From the NCBI GenBank assembly GCA_028066595.1, contig JALCBJ010000006.1:1-64000 (forward strand): 64,000 nucleotides of DNA, in the 5' to 3' direction. The notes beneath the pieces were generated by a model. It ran no database searches and had not been told where the DNA came from. It saw only the letters and a program-made list of their open reading frames with translations. Position 1 is the first letter of the stretch. Every line of letters starts with the position of its first letter. The position numbers and the translations under genes are program-made. This document shows, in pieces, positions 36,483-45,681 of this stretch. The DNA is from Thermoanaerobaculia bacterium. Its GTDB lineage: Bacteria; Acidobacteriota; Thermoanaerobaculia; Multivoradales; J023.

Positions 36483-37844
36483 ATGACCGAGCGCATCCTC
36501 ATCGTCGACGATTCGGCGGGAACACGAGATGCGCTGACCGGCATCTTGGAGGACGAAGGCTACGAGGTCGCTGCCGTCGGTACCGCCGCAGAAGCGCGAG
36601 ATCAATGGCGGATCAGATCCTACGATCTGGTGTTCTTGGATCTGATGCTACCCGACGCCGACGGAATGGAGCTGCTCGACGAAGCGCTGTCGGATTTCGT
36701 CGATCTGCCGATCATCGTGGTTTCCGGCCATGGCAACGTCGACCTGGCGGTGAAGGCGACACGCCTCGGTGCGTACGATTTCCTGGAGAAGCCGCTGGCG
36801 CTCGAACGCGTCATGTTGACGGTGCACAACGCACTCGACCGACGGCGCATGCGCCGCGAAATCGAGCAGCTCTCTCACCATCTCTACCCCACCGAGCTGA
36901 TCGGCGACAGCCCTGCCATGCGACGCCTGAAGTCGGAGTTGGAGCGCGCCGGCCCGTCGGACAGTCGCATCTTGCTCATGGGAGAGAACGGTACCGGCAA
37001 GGAGCTGGCGGCTCGCAGAGCCCACCAGCTGTCGGCGCGGACCCATGCACCGTTCGTCGACGTCAACTGCGCCGCCATTCCGGAAGAGCTGATCGAGAGC
37101 GAGCTCTTCGGTCATCGCAAGGGCGCCTTCACCGGAGCGACGTCCGACCGCACGGGTCGGTTCCAGCAGGCGGACCGCGGCACTCTCTTCCTCGACGAGG
37201 TGGGCGATATGTCCCTCAAGACCCAAGCCAAGGTCTTGCGGGCACTCCAAGAGCAGCGTTTCGAGCGTGTCGGGGGTTCCGACCCCATCCAGGTCGACGT
37301 CCGGGTCATCGCAGCCACGAACAAGGACTTGGAAGAGGAGATCCAGGAGGGTCGTTTCCGGGAGGACCTCTACTTTCGCCTCGCAGTCATCCCCATCGAG
37401 ATCCCGCCCCTGCGGGAACGTCGAGAGGACGTTCCGCGGCTGGTAGAACATTTCGCGGCCGCGTATGCGCGTGAGCAGGGCCGTCGCCCCAAGACCTTCG
37501 CCGAAGAGGCCATGGCGCGGCTACAGAGCTATGCGTGGCCCGGTAACGTGAGAGAGCTGCGCAACTTCGTCGAACGCATGATGATCATGGCTCCGGGCCA
37601 CGAGATCACGGTACGGGATCTACCCGCACCGATTCGCAACGCCGACGGTCCGCCGCTCGACGAGTTGCTGGACATCGAATACGCCGACCTGCGGGCGGCC
37701 CGCGCTGCCTTCGAGAAACGCTTCATCGAACGCCGACTGGCGGAGCAGGGAGGCAACGTCAGCCGGACCGCGGAAGTCCTGGGCCTGGAACGGAGCCATC
37801 TCTATCGCAAGATCAAGGCGTACGACATCGACATCCCGAGGTGA
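36483..37844 (+). CDS. Sigma-54-dependent response regulator (NtrC/NtrX type)
   Basis: 453 residues with the three classic domains. The receiver has phospho-acceptor D53 (LVFLDLMLPDADG) and D9/D10. The AAA+ sigma-54 activator domain has Walker A GENGTGKE at 167-174, GAFTGA at 214-219 and LFLDEVGDM. A Fis-type helix-turn-helix (NVSRTAEVLGLERSHLYRKIK) is C-terminal. The REC domain and overall length resemble NtrX. No cognate kinase is adjacent, though the GGDEF gene converges on it. Confidence 0.95.
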   Translation: MTERILIVDDSAGTRDALTGILEDEGYEVAAVGTAAEARDQWRIRSYDLVFLDLMLPDADGMELLDEALSDFVDLPIIVVSGHGNVDLAVKATRLGAYDFLEKPLALERVMLTVHNALDRRRMRREIEQLSHHLYPTELIGDSPAMRRLKSELERAGPSDSRILLMGENGTGKELAARRAHQLSARTHAPFVDVNCAAIPEELIESELFGHRKGAFTGATSDRTGRFQQADRGTLFLDEVGDMSLKTQAKVLRALQEQRFERVGGSDPIQVDVRVIAATNKDLEEEIQEGRFREDLYFRLAVIPIEIPPLRERREDVPRLVEHFAAAYAREQGRRPKTFAEEAMARLQSYAWPGNVRELRNFVERMMIMAPGHEITVRDLPAPIRNADGPPLDELLDIEYADLRAARAAFEKRFIERRLAEQGGNVSRTAEVLGLERSHLYRKIKAYDIDIPR

Positions 37845-37856
37845 CTCACCCGCCCA

Positions 37857-39527
37857 CTAGACGATATCGGCATCGGCCAATCGGACCCCCGACTTGCCGG
37901 CCTCTTTCACCTCGTACAGAGCCCGGTCGGCGGCGGCGGCCAGACTCTCGGAGTCGGCGTATTCCGGAAAGCTCGCCACTCCACAACTCAGAGACACGTG
38001 AAACTGGTTGTCGCCGATCGAGTGACTGAGCTGGCCGAAGGCCAAGCAGAGCTCTTCCATGAGGCCCGCGGCTGGCCGACCCTCGGTGGAAGGCATCAGT
38101 ACTGCGAATTCGTCGCCGCCGTAGCGCGCCACGATATCGGTGCTCCGTAGGCGTTTCTTCAGCATCCCGGCCAGACTGCGGAGAACCCGATCTCCCACCG
38201 CATGGCCCCAGGTGTCGTTGACGCTCTTGAAGTCGTCCAGGTCGATCATGGCGAAGGCCAAGCTCGACGACTCACGGCCGGCGCGCCGCACTTCTTGATG
38301 AAGCCGCTGCTGGTGCTGGGAGTGGTTGATCAGACCCGTCAAGCCATCGAGCTCGATCAGACTGCCCAGCTGGCGGCCGCGTCGTGCCCGCGGCAAGACC
38401 GTCGCCACCAGCGTCTCGGGATCTACAGGCTTGGTGAGGAACTCGTCACCACCCCGCGACAGCGCCTGGATCTGTTCGTCCGGGTTCGTCTCGCTGGAAA
38501 GGAAGACGATGGGGATCGGCAGCCACATCTCGTGCTGACGCAGCACCTCCGCCAGCTCCGGTCCGCTGCAGTCGGGCATGTAGAGATCTAGGAGAAGCAA
38601 GTCGGGTCGGATCTCGGAGACAGAGTCGAGCAGCCGCAGGGGATCCGTTAGGACGGTCGTGTGTACGTCCGCTTCCTGAAGGATGCGAGCTGTATACCTG
38701 GCCTGCTTCTCGTCGTCGTCGACGATCAATACCTCGTAAGGTCTCTCTGTCTTCCGTCCCGTGATCCGGTCCAGTCGCTCCGCGAGATTGGCCAGATCGA
38801 CCGGCTTGGTGAGGTAGCCCTTGCCTCCCGCACGGATGGCGTGAAGCCTCGCTTCGAGATCGGAGCGTGACGAAAGAAAAAGAATCGGTGGCGGGTCTTC
38901 CACAGAGTCGTGGAGCCGACGCACCAGCTCGGTGCCCGCGAGATGGTCACCTTCGAACACGACGTCCATCAGCACCGCGGCTGGCGGCCTCTCTCGAATC
39001 GACTGCTCTGCGGAGTCTGGATCGACGAACACCTCGACCGTGTAGCCGTAATGGCGGAGTTGCAGGCCGATGGCGCTCGCCAGATCCCGATCGTCGTCCA
39101 CCAAGACGACCCTCCCAGCCGCCTCCTGGGGAGGTTTGGGAATGCCGTCGAACCGACCGGGGAGCGGGGGCAAGCGATCCGCCGAGTAGCGAAGGCTGGC
39201 ACGGCGCAACGCGGAGATCTGTCGCTCGACGGAATCGGCGATTTGCTCCTCGGGGACGTCGCCCTCGTCGCGCAGCGGCTTGAGCACGGATTCCAGGGCA
39301 TGAGCCGCCCCGGCGACGGCATCGAAGCCGAACGTGGCTCCCTCGCCGTGAAGGCTATGGGCCAGTCGATGCAGATCCTCGAGCGCTGGCAGTCGCCACC
39401 CCGACTTCAGGGATAGCCAGATCTGTTCCAGGTCGTCGATGCGTTGCTGCATCTCGCCCAGAAACTCCATCTGGATTTCGCGGAGGTACTCACCTGGAGT
39501 CAGGTCGCGCGATTCGGCTTCGGTCAT
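37857..39527 (-). CDS. Hpt-REC-REC-GGDEF diguanylate cyclase
   Basis: 556 residues. An N-terminal Hpt domain has phosphorylatable H57 in LHRLAHSLHGEGATFGF. The first receiver has VVLVDDDRDLASAIG and AVLMDVVF, and the second has VLIVDDDEKQARYTA and LLLDLYMPDCSG. The C-terminal GGDEF domain has an intact active site, RYGGDEFAV, with a product-inhibition I-site RSTD five residues before it. It should make cyclic-di-GMP under phosphorelay control. Convergent with the sigma-54 regulator gene. An Hpt domain on a diguanylate cyclase is uncommon. Confidence 0.93.
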   Translation of the reverse strand: MTEAESRDLTPGEYLREIQMEFLGEMQQRIDDLEQIWLSLKSGWRLPALEDLHRLAHSLHGEGATFGFDAVAGAAHALESVLKPLRDEGDVPEEQIADSVERQISALRRASLRYSADRLPPLPGRFDGIPKPPQEAAGRVVLVDDDRDLASAIGLQLRHYGYTVEVFVDPDSAEQSIRERPPAAVLMDVVFEGDHLAGTELVRRLHDSVEDPPPILFLSSRSDLEARLHAIRAGGKGYLTKPVDLANLAERLDRITGRKTERPYEVLIVDDDEKQARYTARILQEADVHTTVLTDPLRLLDSVSEIRPDLLLLDLYMPDCSGPELAEVLRQHEMWLPIPIVFLSSETNPDEQIQALSRGGDEFLTKPVDPETLVATVLPRARRGRQLGSLIELDGLTGLINHSQHQQRLHQEVRRAGRESSSLAFAMIDLDDFKSVNDTWGHAVGDRVLRSLAGMLKKRLRSTDIVARYGGDEFAVLMPSTEGRPAAGLMEELCLAFGQLSHSIGDNQFHVSLSCGVASFPEYADSESLAAAADRALYEVKEAGKSGVRLADADIV

Positions 39528-39891
39528 GGTATGAGGCGGAAAGCGAAGCCCGGCGACATCACCGCGATTAGCGCTCCCGGAAACGCTCCGAGAGGCGACG
39601 GGACCGGGCGGTGAATACGACGGGAATTGAATCGATTAAGAAGGCCTGAGACTTCGACCCTCTCACAGAGGCCCCGAACGATGAGGCTATCTGCCTTGAT
39701 ATTACGACGGGAATTACGCCACTGCAGCCCCCTTGTCGTAGATGATATTTCCTGATGAACAATCCCTTTCAGAGCCTCTTCCCAGGCTGTGGGCAGCTTG
39801 CATGAGTCGATGTCGTCAGCTAGTCGTACGACAGCCTGTTCATGGTCTTCTATTGATCGAACAACTCTCGCGACTTAACGAATCCTCTGAA
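39528..39891. other. Non-coding gap with a repeated 13-mer
   Basis: No convincing gene is seen. The 13-mer TACGACGGGAATT occurs twice in direct orientation, at about 39617 and 39703. The stretch has lower GC than its surroundings and includes the promoter of the GGDEF gene on its left side. The second half adjoins the end of the following minus-strand gene. Confidence 0.5.
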
Positions 39892-40605
39892 TCAAAGGTC
39901 AACCGACAGGCTCCAGTCGTCGAGAAGCTGTCCCAGTGCCGGGGTCGCGTCGGCGAGCGTCGAATCGAATATTCGACCGAGTCGCTCGAGATCCTCGACC
40001 GTCATCGCCGGCAACCCGACTCGCCTCCGAACGCCGTCCAGGCGTCCGGCAACGCCGGGACCGTTCGCGTAGCCTGGTACCCAATCGCTCGACGACACCT
40101 GCTCGAGGATCCCGTCCAGTCGTTGATGAAAACCCGCGGGCAACGGAGATGCGTGCTCCTCAGCTGCAACTCGCAGCTCCGCCCCGCTGGCGTCGATCGC
40201 CTGCCGGATCTTCCGGAGCGTCCGATCTACACCGACCTGCCGCAGCAACGCTCCGTCGAGGCACAACTCCCAGCCGATGTGCGCAAACAGACCCATCTTC
40301 TCCGCTCGGATCGCGGCGTCACGAAAACGGCGTACCAGCATCCGCTCTCCGTTCACGAAGACAGGATGGCGATGGAATACGTCGTCGGCACGCAGGTGAT
40401 GGCGAACTCCCTCGAGCAAGGCCGAGACCACCAGAGACGCACCTGCCCCCGGACCGACCTCCGGCCGCGGCCGAACTCGCCGATGAGTCATCCGCCAAAG
40501 GTCGGGCAGCATCGCTCCCAAGCCCGCAACATGGCCGGGGAGGCGGGCGCCCAGATCCCGGTCCGCCAGATGACGGTGCAGCAGGAAGTTCAGGGCAGGC
40601 TCAAT
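39892..40605 (-). CDS. AcpH-like (acyl carrier protein phosphodiesterase-like) protein
   Basis: About 237 residues. The beginning (ALNFLLHRHLADRDLGARLPGHVAGLGAMLPDL) resembles the MNFLAHLHLA...GNLLGDFV start of AcpH-type proteins, and HHLRADDVFHRHPVF with MGLFAHIGWELCLDG matches their later histidine/aspartate-rich helices. AcpH removes phosphopantetheine from acyl carrier protein; activity here is unproven. No ATG fits: candidates are ATT at 40605 overlapping the peptidase stop, CTG at 40593, or GTG at 40710 inside the peptidase gene. Confidence 0.55.
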   Translation of the reverse strand: MEPALNFLLHRHLADRDLGARLPGHVAGLGAMLPDLWRMTHRRVRPRPEVGPGAGASLVVSALLEGVRHHLRADDVFHRHPVFVNGERMLVRRFRDAAIRAEKMGLFAHIGWELCLDGALLRQVGVDRTLRKIRQAIDASGAELRVAAEEHASPLPAGFHQRLDGILEQVSSSDWVPGYANGPGVAGRLDGVRRRVGLPAMTVEDLERLGRIFDSTLADATPALGQLLDDWSLSVDL

Positions 40606-43252
40606 GACCGTGCATCTCTTCCCGCGGCTCTTGGGCTGGGCGCCTGTCGAGCATGCCGCTGAGAAAGATGGAGTTGAGGAAAAGCCGATTGGTTCCGTAC
40701 CAGATGGCACGGAAGTTCGGGTCGATGGCGAAGCGGACGACCGCCCCGCGACCGAACCGTTGGGCGATCACTGCCGGGGTGCCGGCCAGCTTCTCCGCGT
40801 TCTCTTCGGATACGTAGCCCGAGAGCAGCGGCTCGTCGGTGAACGCAGCGACCGTGATGTACGGACTATCCTCGGCTTCCAACATGAGCCGGGAGTTCTT
40901 GAATACCGACAGCAGCTCTTCGCGATAGCCGAATGCGAGAGGGTGGGTCAGGTCGAGGCGACTCTGGAAGATGGTGCCGCTGATCAGGCCTTTGGCGAAA
41001 TCCTGATCGAAGTCGGCGTAGGGCTTACGTTCGGACTTGTCGTTCTCGTCCTTGCTGCCGCCAGCCTTCTCCTCCTCCTCACCTGACTTCAGGACGCGCT
41101 CGGTTGCCCAGCGCGCTCCACCCTTGATCGCCACCAAGACGCCACCCCCTCGCGCCCAACTTCGAATCTTCTCGGTGAGATCGTCCGACGATCCGAGGCC
41201 CCGACCGTTCACCAACACGAGGTGACTGTAACGATCGAGGTCCACCCATTCGACGTCGTCCCGATCCAGCAAGGTCGTCTCGACACCGAACCGATGATCC
41301 AGAAGATGCCAGGCCGCGCCCACTTCGTAACTGGAGAAACCACTACCGCTGACGATCGCTACCTTGGGCGCAGAGAGTGGACGGACGTTGGGGCTCCCCA
41401 AGTCCGGACCCACGACCGTCAGTCCACCGAGTATGGCGATCGGTTCGATGCCGTCCTCGGTCGCGACACGGCCGAGAGCCGTGTTCACCGCATCGTCGTC
41501 GAGATCCTGGAAGCCGAGGTGCACGAGCAGTGTGCCCGGTTCGAAGTGGCGGCCACCTTGCGGCGTTTCCGCCTCCAAACCGATGCCAGCGGCGCGAACC
41601 CGGACTCCGGCACGCTGTAGACGATTGAGAGCCGACGGCGCTGCATAGTGATGCCACTCGACGGCGTAGGCCACGGCATCGCCGTTTGGCTCGAAGCCCG
41701 TCGCCGGCACGCTCGACGACCAAGACTCGCCGACGGCGCCAGCGGACGTCAGCTCTGCGAAGGGCAGACCGAAGGCGTGAGGGAGTGTCCATGACGACAC
41801 GTCGTAAAACGTGTCGTCCTCGAATTCCGTGCGAGTTTCGAAAAGTGCTCTCGCGAGGCGCGATTGCCGCTGTCGTAGCGGCACGACCAGCGAATCCCCT
41901 GGCTCGAAGTCTCGCCCTCCGACCCGGGTCGCGGACTTCAACGCCCGTGTTTCGATGCCATGCGACGTCAGAACGTCTGCCATATGTCGCAGACGGCCCG
42001 CGTCGCCGGCGTCCGATACGACCCAGCCCACCAGATCCTCTGCCGTAGCCTCCGCAGCGGCGTCGCGATAGAAGTCCCGTTGATAGGAAAGGAGATTCTC
42101 ACGCTCGGCCACCGTCCCACGCAGGGTCGACAGGGAAGTGACGACTTGATTGCGGATGCCGAAGGGGAAGGTCAGAACACCGTCGGCCGGTGCGTTGTCC
42201 GATTCCTGCACATGGCCACGCGCGCTGGCCTGTTCGAACAGGATCCCCACCGCACCTTGGATGTCTGGATACGTCGAGCCTTTGCCGTAGTAGAAGTCGT
42301 CGAACGATTCGCGGGTGTAGTACAGCGAACCGATCTGGTCGAGCGCTGCGGCGTGATGTTCCGCGAGAGCCTGGGTCAGCTCGACATTGCGTTCCGGTGT
42401 CAGAGGGTTCTTGCGGCTGTCGACGCCAGGCTGAAAGAAGAACGTGGCGTGGGTGCCCATCTCGTGATGGTCGGTGTGCACGTTGGGCCGCCATGCATGG
42501 AACGTGGTGAGTCGAGCCCGCGTTTCAGGATGTTGCGCCAGGAGCCAATCTCGGTTGAGATCGAAGAAATAGTGGTTCGTGCGCCCACCCGGCCACGGCT
42601 CGTTGTGCTCCCGGTGATGGGGATCGGCGGTGAGCACGACTCCCCGGTTAGTGTTGACCCAGTGAGCGAAACGCGACTGGCCGTCTGGATTGAGCGACGG
42701 GTCGAGGAGCACTACGACATCGTCCAGGATGCTATCGAGCTCCGTGCTCCGCCCTGCAGCAAGGTAGTAGGCGACCAGAGGCGCCGCATTGGATGCGCTC
42801 GCTTCGTTGCCGTGAACGCCATAGCCCAGGTAAGCCACGGCGGGTAGCCCCGAAAGGTCGAGATCAGCATCGGAAGCCGGATCGGACCACGCCAGGTGTT
42901 CCTGCTGAATCTCGTCGAGCCGGGAATGGTTCTCCGGCGAGGTAATGGTGAGTACCACGAGTCGACGCCCTTCATGGGTCCGTCCCGTATTCCGCAGGGT
43001 CACCCGCTCCGAGGCGGCCGCCAGCTCTTCCATGTACTCCACCAGCTGATCGTGGCGCACATGCCATTCTCCAGGCTGGAATCCGAAGACGTCGGCAGGC
43101 TTGGGCACCGCCGGATCGTAGTGTGTCGGAACTTGCGACTCCGCAGTCGGCAGGTAGTACGAGAGATCGGGCGTGTCGGCCGACACAGTGGGGGCCAACC
43201 AAAGGTAGAGATAGCTGAGGGCCAGAACGAGGGAGGCGGAACGTCCGATCAT
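40601..43252 (-). CDS. Secreted M14 family zinc carboxypeptidase
   Basis: The 883-residue protein starts MIGRSASLVL with a signal peptide ending near VSADTP. The M14 zinc ligands are H147 and E150 in YGVHGNEASASN and a further histidine in NVHTDHHEMG. The catalytic glutamate region is likely FEQASARG. A long C-terminal part includes a glutamine-amidotransferase-like domain of the kind seen in large bacterial M14 proteins (KVAIVSGSGFSSYEVGAAWHLLDHRFG). It likely digests peptides outside the inner membrane. It lies 31 bases after the M50 protease gene. Confidence 0.9.
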   Translation of the reverse strand: MIGRSASLVLALSYLYLWLAPTVSADTPDLSYYLPTAESQVPTHYDPAVPKPADVFGFQPGEWHVRHDQLVEYMEELAAASERVTLRNTGRTHEGRRLVVLTITSPENHSRLDEIQQEHLAWSDPASDADLDLSGLPAVAYLGYGVHGNEASASNAAPLVAYYLAAGRSTELDSILDDVVVLLDPSLNPDGQSRFAHWVNTNRGVVLTADPHHREHNEPWPGGRTNHYFFDLNRDWLLAQHPETRARLTTFHAWRPNVHTDHHEMGTHATFFFQPGVDSRKNPLTPERNVELTQALAEHHAAALDQIGSLYYTRESFDDFYYGKGSTYPDIQGAVGILFEQASARGHVQESDNAPADGVLTFPFGIRNQVVTSLSTLRGTVAERENLLSYQRDFYRDAAAEATAEDLVGWVVSDAGDAGRLRHMADVLTSHGIETRALKSATRVGGRDFEPGDSLVVPLRQRQSRLARALFETRTEFEDDTFYDVSSWTLPHAFGLPFAELTSAGAVGESWSSSVPATGFEPNGDAVAYAVEWHHYAAPSALNRLQRAGVRVRAAGIGLEAETPQGGRHFEPGTLLVHLGFQDLDDDAVNTALGRVATEDGIEPIAILGGLTVVGPDLGSPNVRPLSAPKVAIVSGSGFSSYEVGAAWHLLDHRFGVETTLLDRDDVEWVDLDRYSHLVLVNGRGLGSSDDLTEKIRSWARGGGVLVAIKGGARWATERVLKSGEEEEKAGGSKDENDKSERKPYADFDQDFAKGLISGTIFQSRLDLTHPLAFGYREELLSVFKNSRLMLEAEDSPYITVAAFTDEPLLSGYVSEENAEKLAGTPAVIAQRFGRGAVVRFAIDPNFRAIWYGTNRLFLNSIFLSGMLDRRPAQEPREEMHGH

Positions 43253-43283
43253 GTGAACTCCGAGGTCGACGGTGGAAGTGCGT

Positions 43284-44228
43284 TCAAGGCGCAGGAAGGT
43301 CGGGAAGCGACAGGGGAATGGGGGTGAAGCCGACGAAGAGGAAGGCCAGCGTGGCCCAGCCCAAGAGCCTTCGGAATGGGCCCAGCCGCTCACCATATAC
43401 GCCCAGCGGCGGATGGCGAACACCGAAAATCAAAATTAGAAAGTACAGCAAGCTCCAGTGCCACAGCCCAAGGACCAGAATCGCCGCACCCGCGGCGAGG
43501 AAGATCACGGTCGATATACGGTGGGCATGGCGCGGAGTCAGTGCGTAGAGAATGTGTCCGCCATCGAGCTGGCTTACCGGAAGCAGATTGAGTGCTGTCA
43601 CCAGGAAACCGACCCAGCCGGCGAATGCCAGAGGATGGAGAAGCAAAGTATGGTCCGCGGGCACGTCGACGATCCAGCTCGCCAAGAAGCGGAAGAGTAA
43701 CGGCTCGCCGATTTCCAGATACGAGTCCGTGTGCTGTACCGGTACGTTTTCCGACAGCGGCAGACCCACCAGAACACAGGCTAGGGCCGGCACCAGACCG
43801 GCCAGAGGACCGGTGATCGCGATGTCGAACAACCCGCGAGCCCCCACCGAGTTGGGCCGCATGGCGATCACAGCGCCCATCGTGCCGAGCGGCGGCAGGG
43901 GCATCGGAATGAAAAACGGCAGGCTGGTCGCGACCCCGTATCGACGCGCCTGCACGAAATGCCCCATCTCGTGACAAAGAAGGACGAAGAGCACTGCCGC
44001 CGAATATACGAATCCACCGACCCAAGACGTCGTGATCACCGTCAGGAGGAAGAGCGTCAGCGGTAGTCGCCAGCGGTAGGAAGCGACCGGAGGCGGTGCG
44101 GGTCGACGCTCGACGAGCAGAACGCTCGGATCGCTCTCCGACGGACGGATCCGGTAGGGTCCACGATCACCGTATTCGTCGACGAATCGATCGGTGGAAG
44201 AGGGTTCGGAAGTGGAGCGTTCGCGCAT
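43284..44228 (-). CDS. Site-2 protease family (M50) membrane metalloprotease
   Basis: 314 residues from MRERSTSEPS, with at least six hydrophobic segments. The zinc motif is HEMGH (residues 86-90) in LLCHEMGHFVQARRYG, and the third ligand motif is QLDGGHILYAL instead of the usual NPDGG. ITGPLAGLVPALACVLVGLPLS is a family feature. Such proteases cleave membrane substrates. It is transcribed just before the M14 peptidase gene, and divergent from marR. Confidence 0.88.
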   Translation of the reverse strand: MRERSTSEPSSTDRFVDEYGDRGPYRIRPSESDPSVLLVERRPAPPPVASYRWRLPLTLFLLTVITTSWVGGFVYSAAVLFVLLCHEMGHFVQARRYGVATSLPFFIPMPLPPLGTMGAVIAMRPNSVGARGLFDIAITGPLAGLVPALACVLVGLPLSENVPVQHTDSYLEIGEPLLFRFLASWIVDVPADHTLLLHPLAFAGWVGFLVTALNLLPVSQLDGGHILYALTPRHAHRISTVIFLAAGAAILVLGLWHWSLLYFLILIFGVRHPPLGVYGERLGPFRRLLGWATLAFLFVGFTPIPLSLPDLPAP

Positions 44229-44324
44229 GGGAAAGCACCCGTCCGGGCGCCGACGCATCTTACCGTCGACAACGGACGATCCCATTCATTGACGAGTCAA
44301 CTACCGATCCGTACAGTTCTCGGC

Positions 44325-44822
44325 ATGTCGAGGCGTTCGAGTCCACTCCAGCGAGAGATCGGCCAGTCCAAGCCGTTCGCAACGTCCCGGCAGGAGGCCA
44401 CCCTGGCCTTGCTGCGTACCGCGGACGTGGTCCGCCGCAGACTGTCGGACTTCTTCGAAGGCCACGGGTTGACCACCCAGCAATACAACGTCTTGCGCAT
44501 CCTGCGCGGGGCAGGCGAGTCCGGCCTGCCCACACTGTCCATCGGAGAACGGATGCTGGAACGCACTCCGGGTGTCACCCGCCTGGTCGACCGTCTCGTG
44601 GAGAAGGGCTGGGTGTACCGCGAACGATCGCCGAACGATCGCCGCCAGGTGTTCTGCTTTCTCAGCGAGAGTGGCCTCGAGCTTCTGTCGCGGCTGGACG
44701 AGCCCGTCCTCCGCCTCGACGAGACGTCGCTCGGTGGGCTGAGCTGCGGCGACGAAGAGCAACTCCTTCGCCTTCTCGACAGGATCCGCGATCCGTCGAC
44801 AGGCAAGGAACCAGGTTCCTAG
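44325..44822 (+). CDS. MarR family transcriptional regulator
   Basis: 165 residues from MSRRSSPLQRE. The winged helix has GLTTQQYNVLRILRGAGESGLPTLSIGERMLERTPGVTRLVDRLVEKGWVYRERSPNDRRQVFCFLSESG, the textbook MarR pattern with the DxRxx wing. It is divergent from the M50/M14 operon and seven bases before the NTF2-like gene. Either could be a target; the effector is unknown. Confidence 0.93.
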   Translation: MSRRSSPLQREIGQSKPFATSRQEATLALLRTADVVRRRLSDFFEGHGLTTQQYNVLRILRGAGESGLPTLSIGERMLERTPGVTRLVDRLVEKGWVYRERSPNDRRQVFCFLSESGLELLSRLDEPVLRLDETSLGGLSCGDEEQLLRLLDRIRDPSTGKEPGS

Positions 44823-44829
44823 CCAGATC

Positions 44830-45186
44830 ATGGACGTATACGACCATGCCGCTCTCGATCGAGAGCTCAACCAAGCCATCTGCCGGGGCAAGACTTCGGA
44901 GGCGTTCGAGCGCTTCTATTCCGACGATGTCGTGATGGAAGAACCTGGGGGTGAGGTCACCGAGGGCAAGGCAGCCAATCGGACCCGCGAACAGGAGCTC
45001 GCCAGGAAGGTGCGCGAAGTCCATGCGGAGCTCGGGCCCCATGCAGTGAACGGAGACGTCTCGCTCTCGCAATGGACGATGGCGGTGACCTATCTCGACG
45101 GCCGGCACCGACGAATCGAGCAGGTTGCGGTAAGGCTTTGGAAAGACGGGATGGTGGCCCGAGAGCGCTTTTTCTACGAGGGTTGA
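44830..45186 (+). CDS. SnoaL/NTF2-like domain protein
   Basis: 118 residues with the SnoaL-like pattern: RELNQAICRGKTSEAFERFYSDDVVMEEPGGEVTEGKAANR and the curved sheet DVSLSQWTMAVTYLDGRHRRIEQVAVRLWKDGMVARERFFYEG. This fold serves small-molecule enzymes and binding proteins, so no reaction can be given. Its start lies seven bases after marR, so the two are probably an operon. Confidence 0.88.
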   Translation: MDVYDHAALDRELNQAICRGKTSEAFERFYSDDVVMEEPGGEVTEGKAANRTREQELARKVREVHAELGPHAVNGDVSLSQWTMAVTYLDGRHRRIEQVAVRLWKDGMVARERFFYEG

Positions 45187-45325
45187 GGGAGTCGGATAGC
45201 CACGGCTGCGTGCTATGCTGCAGGACTCCGCGTGAGATCGACCGGTCCTATCCGCCGGCCTCGCGCCCGTCGCGTCCGGCCGCTGACATCAAGGATCTTC
45301 CCCCGAGATCAGGACCTCGATCGCC

Positions 45326-45670
45326 ATGTCCGACCAGCGCCTCTACAAGGTCGTCTTCTTCAGCCAGGGGCAGATCTACGAGATGTACGCTCGGCAGGTT
45401 TCCCAAGGCGGGCTCTACGGCTTCGTCGAAGTCGAGGACCTGGTATTCGGGGAGCGTAGCAAGGTGGTGGTCGACCCGTCGGAGGAACGCCTGAAACGAG
45501 AATTCGAAGGCGTCCGGCGTTTCTTCCTGCCCATGCACACGATCCTTCGCATCGACGAGGTGGAGAAAGAGGGCACGAGTCGGATCACCGAGGACAAGAA
45601 TCAGAGCGACGGCAACGTCGCCACTTTCCCAGTGCCGCTCTACACGCCCAGCGGCTCCGATCGGTCCTGA
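45326..45670 (+). CDS. DUF1820 family protein
   Basis: 114 residues: LYKVVFFSQGQIYEMYARQVSQGGLYGFVEVEDLVFG is the conserved DUF1820 start, followed by ERLKREFEGVRRFFLPMHTILRIDEVEKEG. The family is small, acidic and of unknown function. The ATG at 45326 gives the conserved start. It precedes the hybrid kinase by 11 bases. Confidence 0.9.
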   Translation: MSDQRLYKVVFFSQGQIYEMYARQVSQGGLYGFVEVEDLVFGERSKVVVDPSEERLKREFEGVRRFFLPMHTILRIDEVEKEGTSRITEDKNQSDGNVATFPVPLYTPSGSDRS

Positions 45671-45681
45671 ACCGGGGAGCG

